Notes: a model not told the origin generated them from the letters alone. Numbered from the stretch's first letter, positions 24,598 through 32,541 are shown. The stretch is 64,000 nt of DNA from an uncultured Eubacteriales bacterium (GCA_900545405.1 UQYT01000009.1:1-64000); one strand, 5' to 3'. Made by a program: numbers and translations.

Positions 24598-25527
24598 TCA
24601 TTCGCCTCCCGCCAGATATTCCTCCGCCATGTGGACCGCCATGGCCCCGTCGGCCACCGCCGTGACCACCTGACGCAGGGGTTTTGTCCTCACGTCGCCC
24701 ACGGCGTAGACGCCGGGGAGACTGGTCTTCGTCGTCTCGTCCGCGACTATATAGCCGCCGCGGTCGAGCTCCAGCTGGCCTTGTACCAGCTCCGTCGCGG
24801 GCTTTCTGCCCACGCTTATGAACACGCCGTCGCAGTCGAGCTGCGTCTCCTCTCCGGTCCTGAGGTCCCGGAGCCGCACGCCTGTGAGCCTGTCGCCGCC
24901 CAGCAGCTCAGTCACGGCGCTGTTCCAGCGAAACTCTATGTTCTCCGCCCGCATGAGCGGCTCGTGGTACACCTTCGTAGCCCTCAGGCTGTCCCTGCGG
25001 TGGACGAGTATCACCTTTTTGGCCACTCGGCTGAGCGCCAGGGCGTCCCCGGCGGCGGAGTTGCCCCCGCCCACGACGACCACCGTCCTGCCGCGGTAGC
25101 GCATCCCGTCGCAGGCCGCGCAGTAGGCCACGCCGCGGCCGGTGAGGGCGGCCTCGTTCGCGAGGCCCAGCTCCCGGGGCCCGGCGCCCGTGGCCAGCAC
25201 CACGGTGCGGCCGTAAAAGACGCCCGCGCTGGTCTCCAGCACCTTGGGCGAGGCGGCGAGGTCCACGCGCTCCACCTCGGCGTACTCGCTCTTCGCGCCG
25301 AAGCGCTCCGCCTGACGCTGCATCTTCTCGGCCAGGGTGAAGCCGTCGATGCCCTCCTCAAAGCCGGGGTAGTTGTCAATGGCCTCGGTCAGGGCCATCT
25401 GCCCGCCGGCGGAGAGCTTCTCCAGCACCAGGGTGTCCAGCCCGGAGCGCGCGGCGTAGAGCGCCGCCGTGTAGCCGCCGGGGCCGCCGCCGACGACTAT
25501 CATGTCGTAGACATGCTTTCCGTCCAT
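24598..25527 (-). CDS. trxB: Thioredoxin reductase
   Basis: A 309-residue flavoprotein that reduces thioredoxin with NADPH. FAD motif GGGPGGYTAALYAARSG at the N-terminus, redox-active CAAC in AYCAACDGMRYRG (CAVC or CATC is more usual), and the NADPH motif VGGGNSAAGDA followed by HRRD, where the two Arg suit NADPH. The C-terminal FAD segment GVYAVGDVR is present. It lies 12 nt after trxA. Confidence 0.95.
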   Translation of the reverse strand: MDGKHVYDMIVVGGGPGGYTAALYAARSGLDTLVLEKLSAGGQMALTEAIDNYPGFEEGIDGFTLAEKMQRQAERFGAKSEYAEVERVDLAASPKVLETSAGVFYGRTVVLATGAGPRELGLANEAALTGRGVAYCAACDGMRYRGRTVVVVGGGNSAAGDALALSRVAKKVILVHRRDSLRATKVYHEPLMRAENIEFRWNSAVTELLGGDRLTGVRLRDLRTGEETQLDCDGVFISVGRKPATELVQGQLELDRGGYIVADETTKTSLPGVYAVGDVRTKPLRQVVTAVADGAMAVHMAEEYLAGGE

Positions 25528-25539
25528 GCGCGCGCCCCC

Positions 25540-25863
25540 TCAGTTGGCCAGGGCCTCGCTGATGAAGCGGTCTATGGCGGCCTTCGAGCCGGGGTTCACG
25601 ATGGAGTCCACGGCCTTGCCGTTTCGGTACATGATGAGCGTCGGGACGACGTCCACGCGCTCCGCGTCCGCGAGCTGGGGCTCCTCGTCGATGTTTATCT
25701 TGGTCACGGCGATGCGGTCGCCGTACTCCTCTGCTATCTTCTCGTACACGGGCCCGAGCCTGCGGCAGTAGCCGCACCAGGGCGCCCAGAAGTCCACCAG
25801 CACGGGCTTATCCCCGCCCGCCATCTGTCCGAATTGCTCCCTGTTTATCTCAATAGCCGCCAT
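25540..25863 (-). CDS. trxA: Thioredoxin with CGYC active site
   Basis: A 107-residue thioredoxin: VDFWAPWCGYCRRLGPVYEKIA and the cis-Pro motif VVPTLIMY. The active site is CGYC instead of CGPC. Replacement of the Pro usually raises the redox potential, so this protein may be less reducing than standard thioredoxin. I place the start at 25863, 8 nt after AAAGGAG, rather than a longer frame to 25935. Its promoter carries a palindrome shared with the nearby ferredoxin locus. Confidence 0.93.
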   Translation of the reverse strand: MAAIEINREQFGQMAGGDKPVLVDFWAPWCGYCRRLGPVYEKIAEEYGDRIAVTKINIDEEPQLADAERVDVVPTLIMYRNGKAVDSIVNPGSKAAIDRFISEALAN

Positions 25864-25894
25864 ATCTGCCAGCTCCTTTCTTTTGTATGGGCCC

Positions 25895-25935
25895 AGTATA
25901 CCCAAAAAACCGGCCCGTTTCCGTGATAAGGTCAC
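25895..25935 (-). promoter_or_regulatory. trxA promoter with CGTGA-type palindrome
   Basis: On the minus strand a TATACT -10 box lies at 25895-25900 with no good -35. The sequence CGTGATAAGGTCAC (25922-25935) is centred about 40 bp upstream of the expected start. That is the position used by class II activators of the CRP/FNR type. The same site occurs at 26787-26800 with 12 of 14 bases identical. Confidence 0.5.
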
Positions 25936-25945
25936 GCAAAGGCGC

Positions 25946-26524
25946 TCAGGCGGCCTTGCCGCCCTTGGCCTTGCAGATGAGCTGCGTCATGGTGCCCATG
26001 GGGCAGTAGACGCACCAGCTGCGGGGCTTGAAGAGGACCATCGTGATAAGCCCCAGGACGGTGGAGGTGAGCATGACGCTGTAAAAACCGAAGGCGAACT
26101 GCGCTACGCCGGGGTGGAGCAGCGTGCCGTGATACGCCCAGTGCCAGGGCAGCTTGAAGGTCCACAGCAGCGTCACCGCCTGCCCGAGGTCCCGCGCCCC
26201 GGCGAACACGAGATAGGTGTTCCACAGCATCAGGAAGAACATGGCGAAGAAAAAGACGAGAAAGCCGTAGCGGAAGGGCTTGCTCTTCATCCAGCGGGGG
26301 ATATCCCGCCTTCTGGAGAGGCCGAAGCGCCCGCCCAGCAGCGCAAAGAGCTGGCCGCGGCCGCAGTAGCGGTTGCAGTAGCCCTTCGTCCCGGCGGCGA
26401 CGGAGATGATGATGGGTATGAAGAAGCACAGCAGCCCCAGCCAGGCGAAGAGTATGTTGAAAAAGCCGAGCGTCAAATACAGCAGCGACGCGATCCACAG
26501 ATAGTCGTACCAACGCTTTTTCAT
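25946..26524 (-). CDS. Membrane polyferredoxin-like protein (NapH/YccM type)
   Basis: A 192-residue membrane protein with about four helices. Two cysteine clusters, YCNRYCGRGQ near residue 50 and WCVYCPMGT near 170, resemble the Fer4_5 domain of NapH/YccM, in which such motifs face the cytoplasm and hand electrons across the membrane. It lacks the classical soluble 4Fe-4S domain, which is supplied by the gene directly upstream (4-nt overlap). The quinone or thiol partner is unknown; the location next to thioredoxin genes is suggestive. Confidence 0.78.
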   Translation of the reverse strand: MKKRWYDYLWIASLLYLTLGFFNILFAWLGLLCFFIPIIISVAAGTKGYCNRYCGRGQLFALLGGRFGLSRRRDIPRWMKSKPFRYGFLVFFFAMFFLMLWNTYLVFAGARDLGQAVTLLWTFKLPWHWAYHGTLLHPGVAQFAFGFYSVMLTSTVLGLITMVLFKPRSWCVYCPMGTMTQLICKAKGGKAA

Positions 26525-26730
26525 GCCTCCACCTCCACAAGCTCAATGACGCTGGCCGGGCACTCCCTGGCGCACTTGCCGCAGCCGATGCACTTATCCC
26601 TGTCCACCCGGGCCGCTATGCCCCGGACGACCGATATGGCCCGCATCGGGCACACCTTGACGCAGCAGCCGCAGGCCACGCAGGCGGACTCATCCACAAC
26701 GGCCTTGCGCCGCTTCTTCACCGGACTCAT
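26521..26730 (-). CDS. 2[4Fe-4S] ferredoxin
   Basis: A 69-residue dicluster ferredoxin with two complete Cys-x2-Cys-x2-Cys-x3-Cys-Pro motifs, CVACGCCVKVCP and CIGCGKCARECP. I start at the ATG at 26730 with GGAGGG just upstream; the frame continues to 26769 without a ribosome site. It overlaps the polyferredoxin gene by 4 nt, so the pair probably forms an electron relay from the cytoplasm to the membrane. Confidence 0.92.
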   Translation of the reverse strand: MSPVKKRRKAVVDESACVACGCCVKVCPMRAISVVRGIAARVDRDKCIGCGKCARECPASVIELVEVEA

Positions 26731-26759
26731 GATATCCCTCCACAAACTCAAGTGGAGAG

Positions 26760-26848
26760 AGCATACCACATCCGCCGCGGCCGCACCGTGACGAGGTCAC
26801 ATAACGCGAAAACCCTTGCCTTGGCGCCTCGGCAGAGAGAGTTACAAT
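26760..26848. promoter_or_regulatory. Divergent promoters with shared palindrome
   Basis: The site CGTGACGAGGTCAC (26787-26800) contains the perfect palindrome GTGAC-GAG-GTCAC. Leftward, a TATGCT -10 box at 26760-26765 puts the site about 40 bp upstream of the ferredoxin transcript start. Rightward, TTGGCG (26821-26826) and TACAAT (26843-26848) put it near -61. These are the class II and class I spacings of CRP/FNR-family activators. Confidence 0.5.
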
Positions 26849-26907
26849 ATCCGGTTGAGGAGATAAAGACACGGGCCGCGCGCCCGCCATGGGGAGAGAA
26901 GTATGAG

Positions 26908-27666
26908 ATGTCAGCCACAAGAAAGAGATATGTCGCAAGACTGGTAGGGCGCTGTCTGATTTTCATCGCCTGCGTCTGCCTTTGGGTCTTCCGCCCGCAG
27001 GCCTTCGACGTGCTGGAGGGGAACAATTTTTTCCGCCGCCTCTCGCCGCTGCACCTGCTCTGGGTGATTTGGGCCGCAGACATGTTTTTGCAGATAGTGC
27101 CCATAAAGAACAAGGTGCCGCTCGGCTCGCAGAAGCTCTTTGCAAACCGCTTCAGACCTATCCGCGAGAAGATAAATTACGAGGCGCTGAGGAACTATAT
27201 AACGGCCACCACCCGCTCCGCGTACAAGGTGTTCATCCTCTGGTGCCTGCTCATCGCGGCGATAGGGCTGCTGCACCGCTTCGGCGTCATAGACCGGACG
27301 GCGCTCTTCATAATCTCGGTGCTGTTCTACGTCTGCGACCTCATCTGCGTGCTCATCTGGTGCCCCTTCCGGCTCATCATGAAGAACCGCTGCTGCACCA
27401 CCTGCCGCATCTTCAACTGGGACCATCTCATGATGTTCTCGCCGCTTATCTTCATGGGCGGCTTCTACGCCGTCTCGCTGGTCGTCATGGCAATAGCGGC
27501 CTGGCTGGTCTGGGAGCTGTGCGTCATGATGTACCCGGAGCGCTTCTGGGACCACGCCAACGCGGCGCTCAAGTGCTCGGAGTGCACGGATAAGCTCCCA
27601 GTACTGTCACAAGCTGAGGGACGACGCCCCGGCAAATCACATTTCCTGAGAGGTATGCCATTATGA
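26908..27666 (+). CDS. Cys-rich membrane protein, possible frameshift at end
   Basis: A 252-residue protein with a basic N-terminus and about six hydrophobic segments, plus a cytoplasmic cysteine cluster (KNRCCTTCRIFNWDH). Near the end lies KCSECTDK. In the annotated frame the tail then reads LPVLSQAEGRR, low in Cys. One frame over, from about 27598, the DNA reads SQYCHKLRDDAPANHIS and stops at 27647-27649, just before the next gene's ribosome site. A single-base indel is possible. Start at 26908 after GGGAGAGAAG. It leads a four-gene run of membrane proteins. Function unknown; the CxxC pairs suggest Fe-S or thiol chemistry. Confidence 0.7.
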   Translation: MSATRKRYVARLVGRCLIFIACVCLWVFRPQAFDVLEGNNFFRRLSPLHLLWVIWAADMFLQIVPIKNKVPLGSQKLFANRFRPIREKINYEALRNYITATTRSAYKVFILWCLLIAAIGLLHRFGVIDRTALFIISVLFYVCDLICVLIWCPFRLIMKNRCCTTCRIFNWDHLMMFSPLIFMGGFYAVSLVVMAIAAWLVWELCVMMYPERFWDHANAALKCSECTDKLPVLSQAEGRRPGKSHFLRGMPL

Positions 27667-28463
27667 AAAAACTCGCAGCAACGCTTCTGACCGCCTGCCT
27701 GCTCTGCGGCGGCCTGATGACCGGCGCCCTGGCCGACACCTGGGAGCCGGACGAATTCAACGCCTGGATGACGGACAACGTCGGCTCCATAGACGAGAAC
27801 ACCACGCCCGAGGAACTTGACGAGATCATCGACAAGCTCTCCAACGCGGAGATAGCCCTGCCCGAGGAGGGCGACGGGCTCACCGGCAGCATGACGGCCG
27901 GCTCATATGGAGGAAGCATCAATCAGCTCTTCGCCGAGCTCCAGAAGAAGCTGGCCGAAGAGGCCAAGAGCACCGCCATGGATCGCATCGAGGAAATCCG
28001 GGCGCAACAGGCTGAGCAGTCCAAAGTCTCCGGCTACATAAGTGATCTGCGCGGCCTCAGGCTCAAGCTGGCCGACGACGAGATGACCTGCGCCATGCCC
28101 GACGAGATCGTCGCATACATGCAGGAGAAGTCCATCGCCCTGCCGGAGGACCCCTCCGCCGTTAACCGCGAGCAGCTGGAGGACGCCATCGTCGGTCTGG
28201 AGTCCTACGTTGAATACCTGGGCACAGACATCAACTACAGCACGACGTACATCCAGGACTACATGGGCCTGTACGACAGCTATACCAGCGGCGCCACCTC
28301 GGCCATCGACGCCGCAAACAAGACCCTGAGCGACTTAATGATGAGCGGCACCATGCTCGGCTCCGGCCTCGGCATGACCGTGACCGCGCTCATAGTCGGC
28401 CTTGCCGTCGGCGCGGGCGTCACGGCGCTGGTGCTGAAAAAGAAGTCCTCCAAGGCGTCATGA
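27663..28463 (+). CDS. Exported protein with C-terminal anchor, unknown function
   Basis: A 266-residue protein with a signal peptide (about 1-24, ATLLTACLLCGGLMTGALA), an acidic extracellular region with helical, coiled-coil-prone stretches, and a C-terminal transmembrane helix (about 240-260) followed by a Lys-rich end. No named domain recognised. It overlaps both neighbours by 4 nt, so translation is coupled. A membrane-tethered substrate or regulator of the PrsW-like protease two genes on is possible but unproven. Confidence 0.75.
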   Translation: MKKLAATLLTACLLCGGLMTGALADTWEPDEFNAWMTDNVGSIDENTTPEELDEIIDKLSNAEIALPEEGDGLTGSMTAGSYGGSINQLFAELQKKLAEEAKSTAMDRIEEIRAQQAEQSKVSGYISDLRGLRLKLADDEMTCAMPDEIVAYMQEKSIALPEDPSAVNREQLEDAIVGLESYVEYLGTDINYSTTYIQDYMGLYDSYTSGATSAIDAANKTLSDLMMSGTMLGSGLGMTVTALIVGLAVGAGVTALVLKKKSSKAS

Positions 28464-29092
28464 TCTACCTGAGATTTGCCGGGGCGGCGGCCGCGCTGGT
28501 CTGGGGACTGTGCACGGCCTTCCGGCCCAGGGTGCCGCTCTACTACAAGATAGTTTTCTTCGGCATGGCCAGCTGCTTCCTCGGCAGCTGCTACGAGGCG
28601 CTGGCCCGGCTGCTGGAGCCCTCGGCGGCGGAGGGCTTCCACGTCGGATATTTCGGCTATATCGGCCTCTTTTTCTTCCTGTATTCGTCCTATTACGGGG
28701 CCATAAACAGCCTCGCCGACGGCGGCGGGCGGGAATTTCGCCGCTTCCGGCTCATCGCGGGCCTGGCCGCGGCGCTCATAGGCGTGTCGGGCCTCTGCGG
28801 GGCCTGGCTGGCGTCGGGGCAGCACGTGCTGCTGACCATCTTCATCCTGCCCGTGACCATGGCGGCCTACTTCGCGGCCAAGCTGCTCATCATGCCGGAC
28901 GTGGAGCTCGGCATAATCGCGGCGATGCGGCCCTTCAACGCGCTGGTCCTGCTCCTCTGCGTGGTGCAGGCGGCGGAGTTTTGCTTCGCTCCGGGCGGCG
29001 CGGCGGGCTGGGCGCTCGCGGCCTGCGACGGTGTGCTGCTGGCGCTGGCTCTGCCCGCGGCGAGAATGGGGGTGCGCAAGTGGTTTATCTGA
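28460..29092 (+). CDS. Membrane protein, six to seven helices, unknown function
   Basis: A 210-residue, very hydrophobic protein with six or seven predicted helices and no recognised motif. It overlaps the preceding exported-protein gene by 4 nt and the following PrsW-like gene by 13 nt. Such tight packing argues that all act together at the membrane. Confidence 0.75.
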   Translation: MIYLRFAGAAAALVWGLCTAFRPRVPLYYKIVFFGMASCFLGSCYEALARLLEPSAAEGFHVGYFGYIGLFFFLYSSYYGAINSLADGGGREFRRFRLIAGLAAALIGVSGLCGAWLASGQHVLLTIFILPVTMAAYFAAKLLIMPDVELGIIAAMRPFNALVLLLCVVQAAEFCFAPGGAAGWALAACDGVLLALALPAARMGVRKWFI

Positions 29093-29700
29093 TCCTCATC
29101 TGCTTCGCCGTGCCTCTGCTCCTGCTCATGACGCTGCTCGACAGGCGCTCGCGCCTGCTCGTGGGCTTCATGCTGCTGGGCATGCTCGTGGCGGTCAGCT
29201 CCTATGAGATAAACTCCACGGTGCAGTTCCTGCTCGGCATGTCCGGGCGGGAGATCTCCGTCAAGGTCGCGCCCGTGGTGGAGGAGCTGCTCAAGGCCCT
29301 GCCCGTGCTCTTTTACGCCGCGCTGGTCTGCGACGACAGGCGGCAGCTGCTCCCGCTGGGCATGTCCGTGGGCATAGGCTTCGCCCTGCTGGAGAACGCC
29401 TATCTGCTCATAACCTACGCCGAACAGGTGACGCTCGGCTGGGCCGTGATACGCGGCATCTCAACCAGCCTCTCTCACGGGCTGTGCACCCTTGCGGTGG
29501 GCTACGGCATGCAGTTCCTGCGTCGGCAGAAGAAGCTCTTCTACACCGGCATCTTCGGCCTGCTGTCCCTGGCCATGACCTACCACGCCACGTTCAACCT
29601 GCTCATTCAGTCAGACCTCGACTGGCTGGGCATGCTGCTGCCCATCACCACCTACGCCGTCTTTCGTCTCCTCACGCGGAAAAAGGCGCGCAAAGCATGA
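29080..29700 (+). CDS. PrsW-like intramembrane protease
   Basis: A 206-residue multi-helix protein with the glutamic-type membrane protease pattern: VEELLKALPVL (EE pair), GIGFALLENAYLL, SHGLCT and TYHATFNLL (conserved His). PrsW family members cut membrane anti-sigma factors or process membrane substrates. The start is a GTG at 29080 inside the previous gene, because conservation begins with VYLILICF; a much longer in-frame opening to 28510 lies within the other gene. An anti-sigma factor occurs 11 kb away, but the nearer exported-protein gene is the more obvious partner. Confidence 0.8.
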   Translation: MVYLILICFAVPLLLLMTLLDRRSRLLVGFMLLGMLVAVSSYEINSTVQFLLGMSGREISVKVAPVVEELLKALPVLFYAALVCDDRRQLLPLGMSVGIGFALLENAYLLITYAEQVTLGWAVIRGISTSLSHGLCTLAVGYGMQFLRRQKKLFYTGIFGLLSLAMTYHATFNLLIQSDLDWLGMLLPITTYAVFRLLTRKKARKA

Positions 29701-29705
29701 GAATA

Positions 29706-29734
29706 CCCCCGGCCGACGAGGCCGGGGGCGTTTT
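29706..29734. terminator. Terminator after the PrsW-like gene
   Basis: A 9-bp perfect stem (29706-29714 with 29720-29728), 5-nt loop, then CG and T6. It separates two convergent genes. Confidence 0.9.
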
Positions 29735-30220
29735 TTATTTCGTGGCGAACTTCTTCGTGAAGAAGTCGGTGAAGGCGGCGAGCTCCTCGTCCTGGGAGAC
29801 GTAGACGTAGAGCTTCTCGTCGTCGAGCCAGTCGTAGGCGTTGATGGCTATGTAGCCGCGCTTGTCGGGGCAGATGACGAAGGCGTCGGTGGGGTACTTG
29901 TTCCGATAGGCCTTGAGGATGTCGGAGCGGCGGCAGACCACGGCCTCGCCCCGGCCGCTCAGGTCGGGCACGGTGGGCACCACGACTATCGTCTCCGCGG
30001 CCTCGTTCCAGCCCACGATGAGGCTGCCTATCTTCGTCTTGCTGCCGTGGACGAAGCCGTAGTTGAAGCGGCTCACGTCCTCCGTGTAGCCGTAGATCAG
30101 CCGGTAGTCGTCCCCATTTTCCACGGCGTCGTTGAAGAGCTCGCGCATCCGCCGCGCGTTCGCCGCGCTCTTTTCCATGTCGATCTCCGGGCCCTTGAAG
30201 AGCTTGCCGAAAAGTCCCAT
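29735..30220 (-). CDS. Hypothetical protein under TetR-type operator
   Basis: A 161-residue cytoplasmic protein with no signal or membrane segment and no family I can name. Predicted mixed alpha/beta; the C-terminal part (KRGYIAINAYDWLDDEKLYVYVSQDEELAAFTDFFTKKF) looks like a small sheet plus helix. A GGAGG site precedes the ATG. Immediately upstream is a long palindrome that also occurs before the neighbouring TetR gene, so it is probably a target of that regulator. Confidence 0.7.
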   Translation of the reverse strand: MGLFGKLFKGPEIDMEKSAANARRMRELFNDAVENGDDYRLIYGYTEDVSRFNYGFVHGSKTKIGSLIVGWNEAAETIVVVPTVPDLSGRGEAVVCRRSDILKAYRNKYPTDAFVICPDKRGYIAINAYDWLDDEKLYVYVSQDEELAAFTDFFTKKFATK

Positions 30221-30248
30221 GTGAGTTTTCCTCCTGATTTTTTCTTAT

Positions 30249-30280
30249 AATAAATACAAAATCGAATATTTGTATTTATT
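30249..30280. promoter_or_regulatory. Palindromic operator, TetR type, copy 1
   Basis: A perfect 12-bp inverted repeat (30249-30260 with 30269-30280) around an 8-nt centre, 29 bp before the hypothetical gene's start. Its core, ATAAATAC-N14-GTATTTAT, recurs with the same spacing before the tetR-like gene at 30956-30985. Confidence 0.75.
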
Positions 30281-30286
30281 CTGCGC

Positions 30287-30319
30287 AAAAAACATATCCG
30301 CCGGAGCGCCCGGGCGGAT
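30287..30319 (-). terminator. Terminator of the TetR-family gene
   Basis: On the minus strand a 7-bp stem (ATCCGCC with GGCGGAT, 30296-30302 and 30313-30319) is followed by ATG and T6. It starts right after the TetR stop. Confidence 0.72.
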
Positions 30320-30937
30320 CTATTCACTTTCCCGCCGGAACAAGTCGAGGCGGTCCACGATGGCGTCAATCTGAAAAGCGGCCGTAGCGTCCGCCGCCTC
30401 GGGCACGAAGAGGGGCAGCGTGTCCGGTATGCCCCGGCGGACTATCATGACGGTCAGGCTGAGGTTTATGAAGAGGCTTATCCGCTCCCGGTCCGCGCGG
30501 ATGCCGAAGCTCTCGAGGATGCCGCCGAAGAGCCGCGCCTGCTTCTCGCGGAAGGCGGCGTAACTCTCGGGCGAGAGCCGCCGGAAGATGAGCTGCTGCT
30601 CCTCCACCGTCAGCACCGCGATGCCGTGCTGCTCGCCGTAGCAGCACGAGTGCAGAAAGCGCCGCACCGCCTCCCGCCAGCTCAACTCCGGGTCCGCCAT
30701 CAGGCTGCGCGCGTACTCGAGTATCCGCGGCTGCTGGAGATAGAGCGACTCGACGATGAGGTCCTCCTTGGTGGGGAAGAAGGTGTAGAAAAAGCTCCGC
30801 GAGATGCCCACGGCGCGGTATATCTGCTCCACCGTAGTGTGCTGTATGCCCTGCCTTGCCATCAGCTCCAGCGCGACGGAGACCAGCTCGTTGCGTATGC
30901 GCTCGCGCTCGGCCTCGGAATAGGCTACCTTCGGCAT
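30320..30937 (-). CDS. TetR/AcrR family transcriptional regulator
   Basis: A 205-residue repressor. The N-terminal helix-turn-helix is typical: VSVALELMARQGIQHTTVEQIYRAVGISRSFFYTFFPTKEDL in overall pattern. The C-terminal ligand domain is unassigned. The ATG at 30937 follows GGGGAGGG; the open frame to 31048 has no support. A degenerate copy of the downstream gene's palindrome lies 19 bp upstream, so it likely represses itself and that gene. Confidence 0.9.
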   Translation of the reverse strand: MPKVAYSEAERERIRNELVSVALELMARQGIQHTTVEQIYRAVGISRSFFYTFFPTKEDLIVESLYLQQPRILEYARSLMADPELSWREAVRRFLHSCCYGEQHGIAVLTVEEQQLIFRRLSPESYAAFREKQARLFGGILESFGIRADRERISLFINLSLTVMIVRRGIPDTLPLFVPEAADATAAFQIDAIVDRLDLFRRESE

Positions 30938-30955
30938 CCCGACCCTCCCCTCAAA

Positions 30956-30985
30956 ATAAAGACAAAAACAAGAAACCGTATTTAT
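30956..30985. promoter_or_regulatory. Palindromic operator, TetR type, copy 2
   Basis: ATAAAGAC-N14-GTATTTAT upstream of the TetR gene. One arm differs in one base from copy 1 at 30250-30279, and the 14-bp spacing is identical. Confidence 0.65.
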
Positions 30986-30996
30986 CTTACCACAAA

Positions 30997-31030
30997 GCCC
31001 GGGGCGATTCAACAGCGAACCGCCCCGGGC
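30997..31030 (-). terminator. Terminator of the YcxB-like gene
   Basis: A perfect 10-bp stem GCCCGGGGCG/CGCCCCGGGC (30997-31006 with 31021-31030) with a 14-nt loop and only three T on the minus strand. A weak but plausible terminator. Confidence 0.6.
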
Positions 31031-31037
31031 CTGAAAT

Positions 31038-31829
31038 TTATTTGACATCCGCGTATCTCACACGTGCGGCGAGGAACTTCCGCAGCTCCGGCAGCGTGCC
31101 GGTCAGCAGGTCCTTCTTTTGCAGCAGCGTGACGCAGCCGGCGTAGACGGGCATCAGGAGGTCCGCCGTCTCGACTACGCACTCGAAGTCGCCGTAGCCG
31201 TAGCTGTGCGCCGCGGCGAGGTTGTCCTCCTGCGTGAGGGACATGCCCTCGTCCGAAAAGCTCACGCGCAGCTTTGCGGCCTCGGCGGGGGAGAGCTCGC
31301 GCGAGAGCAGCTGCTTGGCCGCGCGGTCATAGGCGCTGGGCCGGGCGAAGCGGCGCTTGAGCAGGCCCGCAATGCCGAGCAGCAGACAGATGAGCCCCGG
31401 CCAAAGCAGCACGCCGAGCTCCTCCCTGGCCACGAGCGCGCCGAAACAGAGCAGCGCCCCGGCGATGAGCCCCGCCGCGCCCAGCAGACGCGGGGCGTTC
31501 CGCCAGAGCGACGCCGAGCCCACCACAAAGCAGACCGCGCCGACGATGAGCGGCCAGAGCAGCTCCCGCGGCTGCATCGCGCACGGCACGATGAGCGCAA
31601 GACTCAGCAGCCAGCAGAAAAAGCCCAGCGCCCTCTGCCGGCGGCGCCGGTTCCCGAGCACGTCCTCCGGAGCCTTTTCAACGCTGTTGAGCTTGTCCGT
31701 GAGCTCCCAGAGCTTCGGCATCCGCTCACGCGAGGCGAGCTCCACGCGCTTTTCCAGCGCGCGGCTGACCTGCCCTTCGAGCGCACCGGCGTCGGCGGGG
31801 GATATGAGAAAGGTGAAATTCGTCTCCAT
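31038..31829 (-). CDS. YcxB-like membrane protein
   Basis: A 263-residue protein. N-terminal cytoplasmic stretch, four or five hydrophobic segments (about 70-160), then a cytoplasmic C-terminal domain beginning KLRVSFSDEGMSL and ending ELRKFLAAR, similar in pattern to YcxB C-terminal domains. The biochemical role is unknown. It is a single gene facing a divergent hypothetical gene across a 150-bp gap. Confidence 0.65.
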   Translation of the reverse strand: METNFTFLISPADAGALEGQVSRALEKRVELASRERMPKLWELTDKLNSVEKAPEDVLGNRRRRQRALGFFCWLLSLALIVPCAMQPRELLWPLIVGAVCFVVGSASLWRNAPRLLGAAGLIAGALLCFGALVAREELGVLLWPGLICLLLGIAGLLKRRFARPSAYDRAAKQLLSRELSPAEAAKLRVSFSDEGMSLTQEDNLAAAHSYGYGDFECVVETADLLMPVYAGCVTLLQKKDLLTGTLPELRKFLAARVRYADVK

Positions 31830-31925
31830 GTCGGCCTCCTTACAGGGGATGCCGCGAGCATATCACAGCGGCCTTGTGAATATATGAACTATCCCTGAAT
31901 TCTCCCCGTATCCTGTGGAAAACAG

Positions 31926-31954
31926 GTGACAGGCGCACAGGGGAATGGTATAAT
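31926..31954 (+). promoter_or_regulatory. Promoter of hypothetical gene at 31984
   Basis: GTGACA (31926-31931) and TATAAT (31949-31954) separated by 17 bp. Confidence 0.7.
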
Positions 31955-31983
31955 CGTCCAAATCTTCAAGGGGAGGCGATATC

Positions 31984-32529
31984 ATGCTGGAGAAACTCAA
32001 AAGGGCGCTTTTCTCTGTTGAAACGACAGAGCCTTGGAGCGGGGAGATGGTGCTCGAGGCAGCCGGACCCGGCAAGCGCGCGGGCTACAAGCTAGCGAGC
32101 TATTCGACCGTCGCGCTGCGCTGGGTGAGCCGCGAGCGCGGGGCGGACGGCGAACCGCTCAGGGTCCGCGAGCCGCATGAGAGCACCGTGAAATACGCCC
32201 TCGCGGGCGGCTTCACCGCCGCCGGACGGCGCTACGGCGAGCTTTCGGAGCTCTTCACCGAGCACGACAAGACCAAGACCTTCTGCCGCGACCGCTGCGG
32301 CCGGGAGGTGCTCTATCTCGCCGAGCGCTTCCCCTGCTTCGACAGCCACGACTTCACCTACGAAAACCGCTTCTACCGCTGGCTCTTTCTCCGTGAAAAC
32401 GACCGCCTCACCCGCGTGTACCACGAGGACGAGACCGGCAGCGTCTATGTCACCGAGGACGTGAAGTACCTCGAAGAACCCCGCTGGCGTGAAATGCTCC
32501 GCCTGGACTACTTCGAGCGGCGCTGGTGA
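31984..32529 (+). CDS. Hypothetical protein
   Basis: A 181-residue soluble protein, rich in Arg, Glu and aromatic residues, with no signal peptide and no domain I recognise. The GGGGAGGCGAT ribosome site precedes the ATG. It converges with the next gene across 12 bp with no visible terminator. Confidence 0.65.
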   Translation: MLEKLKRALFSVETTEPWSGEMVLEAAGPGKRAGYKLASYSTVALRWVSRERGADGEPLRVREPHESTVKYALAGGFTAAGRRYGELSELFTEHDKTKTFCRDRCGREVLYLAERFPCFDSHDFTYENRFYRWLFLRENDRLTRVYHEDETGSVYVTEDVKYLEEPRWREMLRLDYFERRW

Positions 32530-32541
32530 GGAGGTGACCGC

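Noticed and set aside
28510..29079. Long N-terminal extension of the PrsW-like protein
   Set aside because: The extension is out-of-frame shadow of the preceding membrane-protein gene; similarity begins at the GTG at 29080.
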